Shown in pieces: positions 17,274 through 26,375 of a DNA stretch of 64,000 bases (the stretch's first letter is position 1; each line of letters starts with the position of its first letter). Both the position numbers and the translations under genes were made by a program. The notes under the pieces are model-generated. The model made no database searches. It saw only the letters and a program-made list of their open reading frames with translations, and was not told where the DNA came from. Source of the stretch: UBA7332 sp051657165 (lineage in GTDB: Bacteria; Bacteroidota; Bacteroidia; Bacteroidales; UBA7332); the NCBI GenBank assembly GCA_051657165.1, contig JBOFKD010000243.1, positions 1 to 64,000 of the forward strand. The letters are read 5' to 3'.

Positions 17274-19019
17274 TTATTTAGCAGACTGCGACACAGTGAA
17301 CTCCTGAAGAGTAAATTGATCTTCTCCAACCCATTCTGAAATCGTTGCAGTCTGAGTGCGCGCTTTACCTGTAGTATTAGGTTTCGCTTCAACAACAATC
17401 TTCAAACCTTCGTCCGTCCATTTGAAATCAACCGACAACCATGAGCTATCCTCAACCTCAGAGCCAATCTGATCAGGCCCTGAAAGCACAGAGAAAGTCT
17501 GACTTCCACCATCAACAGTAAATGCTACGTCCTGAGGAATATCTGTTGTAAACGGAGGACGAGGCAAGCCATTCTGACCAAATAATTTAGCGATATTTTG
17601 GTATTCCTGTTTCAATCTGTCACCTTCAAATAAGTCGTCAAAGAGAACGTCTGCCGGAGTTACAATCATGTATGCATAACGTGCTGAATATGGATTTGGC
17701 TCCATAAATTCGCTTCTGTTATTTACATAAAGAGTCATTTGCGTTGAAAACAATGGAGCTCTTCCAGATTTCAAACTTTGCTTCATCTCAACGTTTGCCC
17801 AATGAGCCGGAATTGGTTTTGCAATACCATACTCACTGCTTACAAAATGAACAGCAAATGGAGCATCTGACAAGTCTGTAAAGGAACGACCGGTAAACAT
17901 CTCAAAATCCTTGCTTGTTGCTCCCGGAATTTCATTCCAGTTTTCATCAAACATTGACGGTCCAAATGGAGCATCCGGATCAACTTCTAAGTTATATTCG
18001 AAATAATCAGCTCCTGTTCCAGGGAATACAAGTTCAAAGGCTACTGTTGTATTTGTTTGTTCATTTACGAAAACCACATTACCTTTTAGCGCCTCTATGT
18101 CAAGATCTTTCGTTTCAACATGAAACCAGAATGCAACTTTAGTATCCAGATTTGATGCATATTCATATGCATTATCCATTCTTGATGGCTGCGCCCATAC
18201 CGGACACTCTTTGATTTTCCAGCTTGTGTTTGAAAGCATATTAAAGTTCGCAACATAACGTCCGCCCGATTCAGCTGAGTAAGCAAGCGTAAGTTTAGAA
18301 ACTTCATTTTTATCTGCATCTACAGCTTTAAGAATAGTCTCTGCACTCACTTCAAGAACAACATCGTTATCTTCGTTAGAAGCAGCACCTAATTTAATTG
18401 AAGCTGACATCACAGTCTGATCAAATTTCTTCGGATCAGCAGAAATAATCAACTGAATATCCGAAGGTACACCTTCTTGCGGCTCTTTATCTCCCACGGT
18501 TGAATACTCAATCCATGCCGGAAGATTTTTAAGTGTCCACTTGATGTTTGATTTCACTGAGATAGTGTCAACAAACTGGCCACGACCATTTCCTGCGTTT
18601 GGTTTAACAACCAGATTTAACTCTGATTTATCAATAATCAACGTTGGTTTTTCAGAAAGCTGAGTAATCTTAATTTTAACCGGATTCTCGTCTTTCACTG
18701 CAATCGTAAGTTCAGCAACACGCTCTTTAATACTCGTATTAGCTTCCCATTCAATAATAACTTTTGATTCACCTGCTACACCTGCTCTGGTCATTGGATC
18801 AATCTTGATCCATGATGTAGTGCTTAGTGCCGCAGTCCAGTCTGCCGAGGCATAGAAAGAAATAGTCTGATTTCCCTTCTCCAGACTTAGCATAATATCA
18901 GATGCATCAATTTTTGACGGATCTTTTGTTACTGCTTCATCTTTACTACAGCTTACTGTAAAAGCCGTTATTGCAAGCAATACAGCAAAAAATAATTTAT
19001 TTAGTTTCATTGTTTTCAT
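17274..19019 (-). CDS. Multi-BACON-domain surface lipoprotein
   Basis: 581 residues with a lipoprotein signal (lipobox before C24, FTVSCSKDE). At least three Ig-like modules of BACON type can be read: about 40-105 (SADWTAALSTTSWIKIDPM), 110-205 (SNIKWTLKNLPAWIEY) and 500-580 (VDGGSQTFSVLSGPD ending in TQTATISEW). The middle 230-480 is a beta-rich region that may match the DUF5003 family; I am not certain. No catalytic motif was seen. It probably extends from the cell surface and helps bind the polymer imported by the SusC/SusD pair. It is separated from the preceding gene by 113 bases. Either Met1 or Met4 could be the start. Confidence 0.8.
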   Translation of the reverse strand: MKTMKLNKLFFAVLLAITAFTVSCSKDEAVTKDPSKIDASDIMLSLEKGNQTISFYASADWTAALSTTSWIKIDPMTRAGVAGESKVIIEWEANTSIKERVAELTIAVKDENPVKIKITQLSEKPTLIIDKSELNLVVKPNAGNGRGQFVDTISVKSNIKWTLKNLPAWIEYSTVGDKEPQEGVPSDIQLIISADPKKFDQTVMSASIKLGAASNEDNDVVLEVSAETILKAVDADKNEVSKLTLAYSAESGGRYVANFNMLSNTSWKIKECPVWAQPSRMDNAYEYASNLDTKVAFWFHVETKDLDIEALKGNVVFVNEQTNTTVAFELVFPGTGADYFEYNLEVDPDAPFGPSMFDENWNEIPGATSKDFEMFTGRSFTDLSDAPFAVHFVSSEYGIAKPIPAHWANVEMKQSLKSGRAPLFSTQMTLYVNNRSEFMEPNPYSARYAYMIVTPADVLFDDLFEGDRLKQEYQNIAKLFGQNGLPRPPFTTDIPQDVAFTVDGGSQTFSVLSGPDQIGSEVEDSSWLSVDFKWTDEGLKIVVEAKPNTTGKARTQTATISEWVGEDQFTLQEFTVSQSAK

Positions 19020-19132
19020 TTGTGTATACTTAAAAAGGTTTGAATCGAAAGCTCTTTGTTATTTATATGGTTTCAATCATAGTGAGCTTTCATCGATAAT
19101 AATGGGTTAAAAAAGATCAGAGCTATATGCTC

Positions 19133-20035
19133 TTACAAGGTTGGGTTTAAAGCTCTTTCTAACGAAAAAGGTGTGCCTGTATTATTATTATCGGCATCAA
19201 CCTCTGACTGAGGAACCCACTGTAGCATATATCTGTGAACACCGAAAGATCCAACCGACGGAACAAATACATCCAGATACAGGTCAATCATTCTTGCTTC
19301 TGTTACATAGTAAGAACGCACTGTTTCTGCACCTTTAAGAAAAACCTGCCCATAAGACAGATCAGGAAAAGCAACTTGTTCGAAAATAGTTACCTTATTT
19401 TCCATTGGATTCACCGCATTCGTATGGAAACGAAGTTTCATATCATAAGCTTTATCGAAAGGAGCTTTAATGATCAGAGTACTGTCATCCTGTTTTTCAG
19501 ATTTAACAAAGAAAGTAATATACTTATCGTTAAACGGGAATGCAGCATACATACGCAAGTTACCTGTAAATTTCTCAATGTTAAAGTCAGGGCATTTGAT
19601 CAGAGAAATACGGGATTCATTTCCGTAAATATCCCAATTTTGATCTTTAGGAGCTAACAGGCGAAGAGTAAACTCAAGCTTCTCTCCATAAATAATATTA
19701 TCGTAATGACCTTTCATTTTAATTTTCCCCGAAAGCTCACCTGCTTTAATCGTCAGGTTACGTGTCACGAAGTCATAATGATAACCTTCAATTGCATTTG
19801 ATTTGTTTGCGACAAGCTCAACCGCATAGTTGCGATCCTTTGAAGAAACTTTTGTTGCAGCAACTTCTACTTCAAAGTAATTGTCTTCCACAGTAGTCAC
19901 AGGCATATACGCCAGTGAATCGGAAAACATTACATAATCATTACCGCCGTATAGAACCTCATCTTTTGTACAGTTGGTAAATGCAACAGCAAAAAGCATG
20001 ATCAGTAAAAGCGGACTGAAGAATATTTTTTTCAT
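19133..20035 (-). CDS. Surface lipoprotein following susD (DUF4984/DUF4843-like)
   Basis: 300 residues with a lipoprotein signal (lipobox before C22, FTNCTKDE). The N-terminal half has a Calx-beta or Ig-like pattern (YFEVEVAATKVSSKDRNYAVELV, then LTIKAGELSGKIKMKG) common in small lipoproteins encoded right after SusD. The C-terminal half (FTGNLRMYAAFPFNDKYITFF) is beta-rich. The exact DUF family is uncertain: DUF4984 and DUF4843 are candidates. Such proteins often act as extra glycan- or peptide-binding lipoproteins of SusCD transport complexes. It lies 49 bases after susD. Confidence 0.75.
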   Translation of the reverse strand: MKKIFFSPLLLIMLFAVAFTNCTKDEVLYGGNDYVMFSDSLAYMPVTTVEDNYFEVEVAATKVSSKDRNYAVELVANKSNAIEGYHYDFVTRNLTIKAGELSGKIKMKGHYDNIIYGEKLEFTLRLLAPKDQNWDIYGNESRISLIKCPDFNIEKFTGNLRMYAAFPFNDKYITFFVKSEKQDDSTLIIKAPFDKAYDMKLRFHTNAVNPMENKVTIFEQVAFPDLSYGQVFLKGAETVRSYYVTEARMIDLYLDVFVPSVGSFGVHRYMLQWVPQSEVDADNNNTGTPFSLERALNPTL

Positions 20036-20084
20036 CTGCTAATTTAAATTTGAATAAACGGCGATACTTCGCCGTTTAATATAT

Positions 20085-21608
20085 TTACTTCTTATTACTT
20101 GGATTAGGCTGTACTACACCAGATGTAGCATCAATCTCATGCTGAGGTATAGGCCATGTAAACTCAACACGATTTGAAGACACCTTCAGTTGATTATTAG
20201 TTGGTCCGTCAATGGTGTTGTTTTGCTTCTTACGCTCAAATCCTTTTCCCCATCTCTTAAGGTCAGCCAAACGGAAACCTTCCATGATAAGCTCTTTGAA
20301 ACGCTCTTCTCTAACTGCATCAACAATATCTGCATCGCCGTGAGAAGCGGCACCGTAATTCACAATACGCTTTTGTCTCAAAGATGTCAGAGCCTGATTT
20401 GCCAATCTTGTTTCCCCAAGTTCTGCACAAGCTTCAGCATAGTTCAGATATACTTCTGAAACACGAAGAACCTTTGGCATATTCACGAAATAACGACCAT
20501 TCCCGGCATCAATATCAGGGTTACCCGGATATTTATTCAGGATTGTAGCTTCGAAGTTTCCTACATAACCTGTTTTAACCTGTGCAAAGTATGCGTAATA
20601 ACGGGCATCTGCATTGTCAAACTTATTCAGAACCTCTTGTCCCGGAATATAGTCAGGATAGTAGCTATTGCTGTTGAAGCCAAGGAACAGACGACCTAAA
20701 GATCCCCCTCTGTCAGTATTGCTCATCGAAATCTTCCAGATAACCTCTTTCGCTTCATCATAACGCCACATCACTTCATATTCAGACAATTTTTGTCCTG
20801 TAGTCTGGTCGATGTATGCTTTTTTAGTAGCATCAGCTAATGTGTAATAAGATTGTTCCATTACTTTTTCTGCATACTCTTTTGCTTTCGCATACTCTTT
20901 CATATACAGATATACACGTGATTTCAAAGCCCATACAGCACCTTTAGTAAAGAAAACCGCATCCGATCCTTCACGAGGAATCAAATCTTCCGCTTTATCC
21001 AGGTCATTCAGGATAAATTCGTATGATTCTTTTAAAGACGCACGAGGTACAGCTTTGTCTGCTCCACGGTAGGTATCAATCAAAGAAATACCTAACTGTG
21101 TATCTGCTTTAGCCGGATCATATGCCTCACAGAACATACGGATAAGGTCTGCATAAACAAGTCCACGAGCAAAATGAGCTTCACCCAGACGTTTATTATA
21201 TGTTTCCCAGTCCAGTTTCGTTTTCAAAGTTTCTTCTACCTGCCCTTTGTAATCCATAAAGAAATTACAACGGGATGCAATCTTGTAAAGTCCACCGTAA
21301 ACGCTTTCTACATAGCTATCATTCGGACGGATATCCCAACGATAAAAATCGCCATAAGCATTTGTAAAGCCTTTTACAGCATATACATAGTCTGCCTGCA
21401 AATCAGGAGCAATCGTCAATGCACCACTATATAGTCCGCTATTTTTGAATCCACTATAGATTCCAAGCACTACATCATCACAATCTTTCAGCGTCTGCAT
21501 TGCTTCTCCTTCGGGAATAGCCGTATCCGGGTATCTTGTTAGGAAATCGCTACATGCAGTTGTGATAACTGTTAGTGCAATCAGTGAAAATAATTTTATC
21601 TTGTTCAT
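20085..21608 (-). CDS. SusD-family (RagB) nutrient-binding lipoprotein
   Basis: 507 residues with a lipoprotein signal (lipobox before C19, TTACSDFL). The opening SDFLTRYPDTAIPEGE, the tetratricopeptide-like helices and the C-terminal VREERFKELIMEGFRLADLKRWGKG are diagnostic of the SusD/RagB family. SusD forms a lid on the SusC channel and captures substrate at the cell surface. It follows susC by 29 bases. The substrate is not readable from the sequence; the neighbouring operon suggests amino-sugar polymers or murein fragments, but this pair could equally import peptides. Confidence 0.95.
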   Translation of the reverse strand: MNKIKLFSLIALTVITTACSDFLTRYPDTAIPEGEAMQTLKDCDDVVLGIYSGFKNSGLYSGALTIAPDLQADYVYAVKGFTNAYGDFYRWDIRPNDSYVESVYGGLYKIASRCNFFMDYKGQVEETLKTKLDWETYNKRLGEAHFARGLVYADLIRMFCEAYDPAKADTQLGISLIDTYRGADKAVPRASLKESYEFILNDLDKAEDLIPREGSDAVFFTKGAVWALKSRVYLYMKEYAKAKEYAEKVMEQSYYTLADATKKAYIDQTTGQKLSEYEVMWRYDEAKEVIWKISMSNTDRGGSLGRLFLGFNSNSYYPDYIPGQEVLNKFDNADARYYAYFAQVKTGYVGNFEATILNKYPGNPDIDAGNGRYFVNMPKVLRVSEVYLNYAEACAELGETRLANQALTSLRQKRIVNYGAASHGDADIVDAVREERFKELIMEGFRLADLKRWGKGFERKKQNNTIDGPTNNQLKVSSNRVEFTWPIPQHEIDATSGVVQPNPSNKK

Positions 21609-21637
21609 TTATTAATCTGTTTGAATTGATTCCCGAA

Positions 21638-24600
21638 TTAGAACGTCACTTCAACTCCGAAAGAGAATTGACGTGCCAAAGGATATGAAGCAGCATACAT
21701 ATTTGTGCTAGACTCCGGATCCATCCCTGTAAAACCTGTAAATGTAAACAAGTTCTGACCTTGTCCGTAGAAACGTACACGCTCAATAATTTTTGTACTT
21801 CTAAGGATGTTTGCCGGTAAATCGTAGCTAATAGTTAGATTCTTCAAACGAAGGAATGATGCATCTTCCAACAAGTGGCTATCAAATTCCGTTTTCACAC
21901 CGTGACGAGGAATTTCAGTTATATCACCCGGATTCTTCCAACGATCCAATAGCTTTTTAGATTGGTTGTACATCGTGAATGTTCCATTACTTTCATCAAA
22001 ATAACGGTCATTATTCATCATCCAGCGATCTGCCACCCAGCTAAACTGTGCACTCAGAGAGATACCTTTATAGCTTAATGAAGTTCCGAAACCTCCCTGC
22101 CATGGAGCGTGGTAAGATTTACCTACAAGCACACGGTCATTTTCGTTGTATTCGTTCGTGATATTACCGTTTTTGTCATACCATAGAGCGTCCCCGTTAG
22201 CCGGATTCACGCCTGCGTAACGCACAACGTAGAATTCTCCTGTCGGACGGCCTACCTGAAGCAACAATCCTGAGTTTGCCATTTCATAACGGTCCTGACC
22301 ATTGTAAAGCTCGGTGATTTTATTTTTATTGTATGAGAAGTTTGCATTGATATTCCATACAAAAGTTCTGGTACGGATAGCATCGTAATTTACATCCATC
22401 TCAAAACCACGATTCACCATAGCCCCGATATTATCCCATTTGTAAGGGAAACCTGTCGCATAAGAAGTAGGAACCTCCATCAACATATCTGTTGTAAGCT
22501 TGTTGTAGAATTCCATACCAACATTCAAACGATCGAAGAAACCAAGTTTCAAGCCAACATTCGTAGTTGTTGTTTTTTCCCATGTCAGATTCGCATTTCC
22601 ACGAGTCAATGGACCTACACCCGGCAGACCTGCATACTGTGCACCTGCAGCAACTAGTGCTAAGTGATCGTAGTTAGGAATAGAAGAGTTACCTGATGTA
22701 CCAATACTGAATGTTAACTGTGCGTTTGTCAACCAGTCATATTCTGCAAGAAAAGCTTCAGATTTTGCATTCCACATTGTTCCCAATGACCAGAATGTAG
22801 CCCAGCGTGATTTAGAACCGAACTTCGAAGATCCATCACGACGAACAGATAAATCTGCATAATACTTATAATTATAATTGTATTCTGCTCTTCCGAAGAA
22901 AGATAAATAAGTCGATCCTGCCATTGTATCATCCCAGCTTGGAGCTGATGTACCTGAAGACATACTTAGAAGTCGGTCGTTCGTTTGACCTTTAGTCGTA
23001 ACGGCAAAACCTTCTGAATCATTTCTTACAGCCTCTTGTCCAAGTAAAACATTAATGTTATGATTCTCATTAAATGTTTTCACATAGTTCGCTGTATTTG
23101 TCCAGGTAAGATTTGTATAACGCGAGAAAGAACGGCTAACCGAACCTGACCCGTAGTTTGGCAAATAAGATGGATTTGACTTCATGTTCACTCGACGGTC
23201 TGAAAAATCCAAACCTCCTACCGAACGGATAACTAAATCCTGGATTGGACGGATTTCGATAAATGCAGAAGCAATAAGTTTCGCTTTATTTACTTTACGC
23301 GGATTGTTTTCAAGCCATTCAAGCGGATTCTGATTTGTACCCAACCATGAATCATCGCCGATAGAAGCAAGACTTCCGTCTTCTTTGTAAGGATTCCAGT
23401 AAGGAAGCATGAAGCGAGATGCCGAAATTGGTGTTACAGTCGTATATTCACCTGTATCAGCCTCTTTGAAATCTTCATAAGAGAACGCTGTGTTTGTTCC
23501 GATCTTCAACCAGCTATTTACACGAGCCTCAAGATTCGTACGGAAAGAGTAACGATTGAAATCTGAACCAATCGCAGTTCCTTCTTGTCCGTAATATCCT
23601 CCGGAAACAAAATAGTTGATTTTTTCGCTGGCACCTGAAGTGCTGATTTCATAGGAGCTAAATGGCGCATTGTTATTGAAGACAACGTCTCTCCAGTTGA
23701 TATTTGTTCTTTCAAGAGCTTCACGGTCGTACTGACCCGGAGCGCGCAAACCAATTTGCTCTTCGTAATCCAGACGCTCTGACGTATTCATCTGATCCCA
23801 TTTTCCATAAGCCAGATTAGAGAATCCATACTGAGCTCTCAGGTTTACTTTCCCCTTATCTCCCATTTTACCGCGTTTGGTTGTAATTACAATTACCCCA
23901 TTCGCCGCACGGGCCCCATAAATAGAAGTGGATGATGCATCTTTAAGAACCGAGATATTATCAATATCATTCGGATTAATAGAAGAAAAATCGCTTGCTG
24001 AAATAGCAATACCATCTAAAATAAATAATGGTGTTGTTCCTGCGTTAATCGAGTTTACACCACGAATTTTGAATGAAGCCGGAGCACTCGGTTCTCCTGA
24101 ATTTGCCATAACCTCCAAACCTGTAGCTCTACCTTGTAAAGCCTGATCAAAGCTGGCAACCGGAGCATTCTCCAATGCATCTGACTTAATTACACCTACA
24201 GATCCTGAAACTGTACCTTTCTTACGTACCCCGTAAGCAACAACTACAACCTCATCCAACGCTTGGGTATCTTCTTTCAATTCAACGTTAATCGTTGACG
24301 AATTTGAAACCACAATCTCTCTTGTTGTGTAACCAATGTAACTAAATACTAATGTACTACCCTTAGGCGCTACAATTTCAAAATTTCCGTCCCAGTCAGC
24401 AACCGTCCCTAGTGTTGTACCTTTTACAACAACGTTTGCAGCCGGAATAGTTTCCCCTTTTGAATCTTTTACGACCCCTTTAATCGTAATGTTGTTTCCG
24501 GCCTGAGCTAAAGCTACAATTGCTTCAGCGGCTAAAGCTTCTCGCCCTTGATTCTCGGATGCTGAAATACTCCCGGAAATAAGAGGTAATGCAAGCAGAG

Positions 24601-24673
24601 CTACTCCTGTTTTTCGAAGCTCTGATCCCAAAATCCCCTTTTCTGAGAATAGACCAAATCGTCTTTTCTTCAT
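21638..24673 (-). CDS. SusC/RagA-family TonB-dependent outer-membrane transporter
   Basis: 1011 residues, normal for the family. After an export signal in the first about 45 residues there is a carboxypeptidase-D-regulatory-like domain (ITIKGVVKDSKGETIPAANV to about residue 140), the SusC TonB-box region EVVVVAYG, a plug (GRATGLEVMANSGEPSAPA, IRGVNSINAGTTPLFILDG, DASSTSIYGARAANGVI), and a 22-strand barrel ending in FGVEVTF. It imports a polymer fragment across the outer membrane using TonB energy together with the SusD lid. It heads an eight-gene operon without enzymes. No sigma/anti-sigma or hybrid two-component regulator lies nearby. Confidence 0.95.
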   Translation of the reverse strand: MKKRRFGLFSEKGILGSELRKTGVALLALPLISGSISASENQGREALAAEAIVALAQAGNNITIKGVVKDSKGETIPAANVVVKGTTLGTVADWDGNFEIVAPKGSTLVFSYIGYTTREIVVSNSSTINVELKEDTQALDEVVVVAYGVRKKGTVSGSVGVIKSDALENAPVASFDQALQGRATGLEVMANSGEPSAPASFKIRGVNSINAGTTPLFILDGIAISASDFSSINPNDIDNISVLKDASSTSIYGARAANGVIVITTKRGKMGDKGKVNLRAQYGFSNLAYGKWDQMNTSERLDYEEQIGLRAPGQYDREALERTNINWRDVVFNNNAPFSSYEISTSGASEKINYFVSGGYYGQEGTAIGSDFNRYSFRTNLEARVNSWLKIGTNTAFSYEDFKEADTGEYTTVTPISASRFMLPYWNPYKEDGSLASIGDDSWLGTNQNPLEWLENNPRKVNKAKLIASAFIEIRPIQDLVIRSVGGLDFSDRRVNMKSNPSYLPNYGSGSVSRSFSRYTNLTWTNTANYVKTFNENHNINVLLGQEAVRNDSEGFAVTTKGQTNDRLLSMSSGTSAPSWDDTMAGSTYLSFFGRAEYNYNYKYYADLSVRRDGSSKFGSKSRWATFWSLGTMWNAKSEAFLAEYDWLTNAQLTFSIGTSGNSSIPNYDHLALVAAGAQYAGLPGVGPLTRGNANLTWEKTTTTNVGLKLGFFDRLNVGMEFYNKLTTDMLMEVPTSYATGFPYKWDNIGAMVNRGFEMDVNYDAIRTRTFVWNINANFSYNKNKITELYNGQDRYEMANSGLLLQVGRPTGEFYVVRYAGVNPANGDALWYDKNGNITNEYNENDRVLVGKSYHAPWQGGFGTSLSYKGISLSAQFSWVADRWMMNNDRYFDESNGTFTMYNQSKKLLDRWKNPGDITEIPRHGVKTEFDSHLLEDASFLRLKNLTISYDLPANILRSTKIIERVRFYGQGQNLFTFTGFTGMDPESSTNMYAASYPLARQFSFGVEVTF

Positions 24674-24734
24674 GCGCGTCTCTCTTATTATTTATTAATT
24701 ATAGAATTGTGTTTTTTTGATTCACATAATAAGC

Positions 24735-24757
24735 ACCCCGGAAAAGATATCTTTTTC
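24735..24757. other. Strong hairpin in the susC leader
   Basis: CCCGGAAAAGATATCTTTTT followed by CGGG is a nearly perfect palindrome with ATAT centre. On the minus strand it lies about 60 bases before the susC start and inside the predicted 310-nt leader. It is not followed by a T run, so it is more likely a translational or stability element than a terminator. Confidence 0.6.
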
Positions 24758-24992
24758 GGGTACAATACAGCCTTATAATATTCGAATTAGAAATGGCAGA
24801 AATACTAACTTTGATTCTCTGTTCCTGTCAATACAGCCCCTTTATTCATTTAACATATATCAACCTTTTTCACACTTTATCTTTAACAAAAAGGTTATGT
24901 TTAATATTATCGGGAGATCATCACGACTTCCCTTTTGTAACCTATCAACTATAATTTCTAACTTTTTTCAAAATTCTAAAGCTTTTACGAAC

Positions 24993-25023
24993 CAAATATA
25001 CTAATTTAATCTGCTTCTTCAAG
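24993..25023 (-). promoter_or_regulatory. Probable promoter of the susCD operon
   Basis: Read on the minus strand, TATATTTG (25000-24993) matches the Bacteroidetes -7 box and CTTG (25023-25020) stands in for the -33 TTTG, with a 19-base spacer. It would give a leader of about 310 nt. The rest of 25024-25565 is AT-rich and I see no gene in it. Confidence 0.5.
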
Positions 25024-25565
25024 TATTTCTAAAACCCTGATACCGGATTGCGAAAGCTATATTTTTAAGCTATAATTTAAGAATCGGTTTACCTTATATT
25101 AATCAATAAAGTTAACAAAATCATAAACGAAGACATGAACACAAATAAAAAACTAAAAAACAAGAACTTACAAAACAACATATAACCACAAATAAATAAT
25201 ATCTCTTATAAATAAATTCCGGGCATAACAGGACAATCTACATTCGGCGGTAAAACTTAGACACTCATATTATTATTTTTTAACCACACCTAAGTTTTAA
25301 ATTATGCCTTTTGAGCACAATAACATTTCAATTTAAAAGGCCAAACCATCTTTCAATTACTGTATGAATATTCACAGCCGGCAATATTTACTATTAAAAG
25401 GACAATATCAAGTCATATGGCATGAGTTTTACAAAATCTGAAAACGAATTTGTTTGCTTAATTCAGAATTTAAATAAGAAAAGTCTTAAAACCCTGAGCT
25501 CGTTACAACTACAATAAAAAACAGAACAAACAATCGCATCGGATCTTAACATTGAGCAGACAGAT

Positions 25566-25603
25566 AAAAAGGAGCCTGCCAAAATTGAATTTTGACAGGC
25601 TCC
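25566..25603 (-). terminator. Terminator of the GH9/deacetylase operon
   Basis: An inverted repeat (GGAGCCTGCCAAAATT at 25571-25586 against AATTTTGACAGGCTCC at 25588-25603, one mismatch) is followed on the minus strand by TTTTT. It separates this operon from susC. Confidence 0.85.
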
Positions 25604-25681
25604 CGCAAGTTAAGATACCTCTATATTATTGTATATGTCTTTTACAGCCAATAATCATACAACGAGGCCGGCTTCATATTT

Positions 25682-26332
25682 CTATTGCAATACATCAAAC
25701 GTATATCCTCTTTTTCTAAATAGCTTAATTACTTTATCCAATCGTTTATAGAACGGATCGGGACGCTCGCTGTGAACTCCGGGATGGATAAGCAGAATAG
25801 CCCCGTTTAATCCGTTTGGCGATTCCCTTTCAAATTTATCCAGGTGAGCAAAGATCTCGTCCGAAGTACGATACGACTTCATAGAAGGAATCGTATAATC
25901 TGCATTCGTAAGTGTTCCCGGTGTAAAACTCACCACTTCCATCCCCAGATTCTTTACCCAGTTATTTGTTTCCAGATTTGAATACTCATAAGGAGGCATG
26001 TAGTAGTTTACCTGAGACGACTCAATGCCCAGACGTTGTATTTCAGCCAGATTATCTTTCACATCCCGTATCACACTATCCTGAGAAACAAGCGTTTTAT
26101 TGCGGTCAGCCCAGTCGGCATAGAGCAAATGTTTATCCGAATGTGGAGCAACAACATGCCCTTTGCGAATAATCTCGCGTACTTTATCCTCGTGAATGCG
26201 AATACAGTTCCCGGTCAGAAAAAAAGAACCCTTTATTTTAGCCTTATCCAGCGACTTTAGAACAGCATCAATACCATTGAAAAGTGAATCTCCGGTAAAA
26301 GAGAGATAAATAACTTTCTGATCCGTATCCAT
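25682..26332 (-). CDS. Polysaccharide deacetylase-like (CE4/NodB) domain, likely frameshift-fused to GH9
   Basis: 216 residues from the first ATG, with no signal peptide. The NodB fold is visible: IYLSFTGDSLFNGIDAVL (motif 1), GSFFLTG, HSDKH (H64 and H68, metal site motif 2), MPPYEY (motif 3) and AILLIHPGVHSE (motif 5). Motif 1 lacks the usual TFDDG, having FTGD, so the catalytic base may differ or be lost. In-frame codons continue upstream of the ATG (VVFDAHETLVR) to the A10 run at the end of the GH9 gene, which implies the domain is made as the C-terminal part of a GH9 fusion by -1 frameshifting. Expected chemistry: N-deacetylation of a GlcNAc- or MurNAc-containing polymer. Confidence 0.8.
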   Translation of the reverse strand: MDTDQKVIYLSFTGDSLFNGIDAVLKSLDKAKIKGSFFLTGNCIRIHEDKVREIIRKGHVVAPHSDKHLLYADWADRNKTLVSQDSVIRDVKDNLAEIQRLGIESSQVNYYMPPYEYSNLETNNWVKNLGMEVVSFTPGTLTNADYTIPSMKSYRTSDEIFAHLDKFERESPNGLNGAILLIHPGVHSERPDPFYKRLDKVIKLFRKRGYTFDVLQ

Positions 26333-26361
26333 CCGGACAAGAGTCTCATGAGCATCAAAAA

Positions 26362-26375
26362 CTACTTTTTTTTTT
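26362..26375 (-). promoter_or_regulatory. Slippery site: A10 run with A-AAA-AAG before the GH9 stop codon
   Basis: On the minus strand ten A (26375-26366) precede G (26365) and TAG (26364-26362). The GH9 frame reads GAA AAA AAA AAG TAG, which contains the heptamer A AAA AAG, the same slippery sequence used by E. coli dnaX. A -1 shift avoids the stop and enters the deacetylase frame, giving about 822 residues in total. Transcriptional slippage adding one A would have the same effect. No strong downstream pseudoknot was evident. Confidence 0.65.

Noticed and set aside
24717..25004. 95-codon plus-strand frame in the susC leader region
   Set aside because: Antisense to the leader, no homology pattern or start signal.
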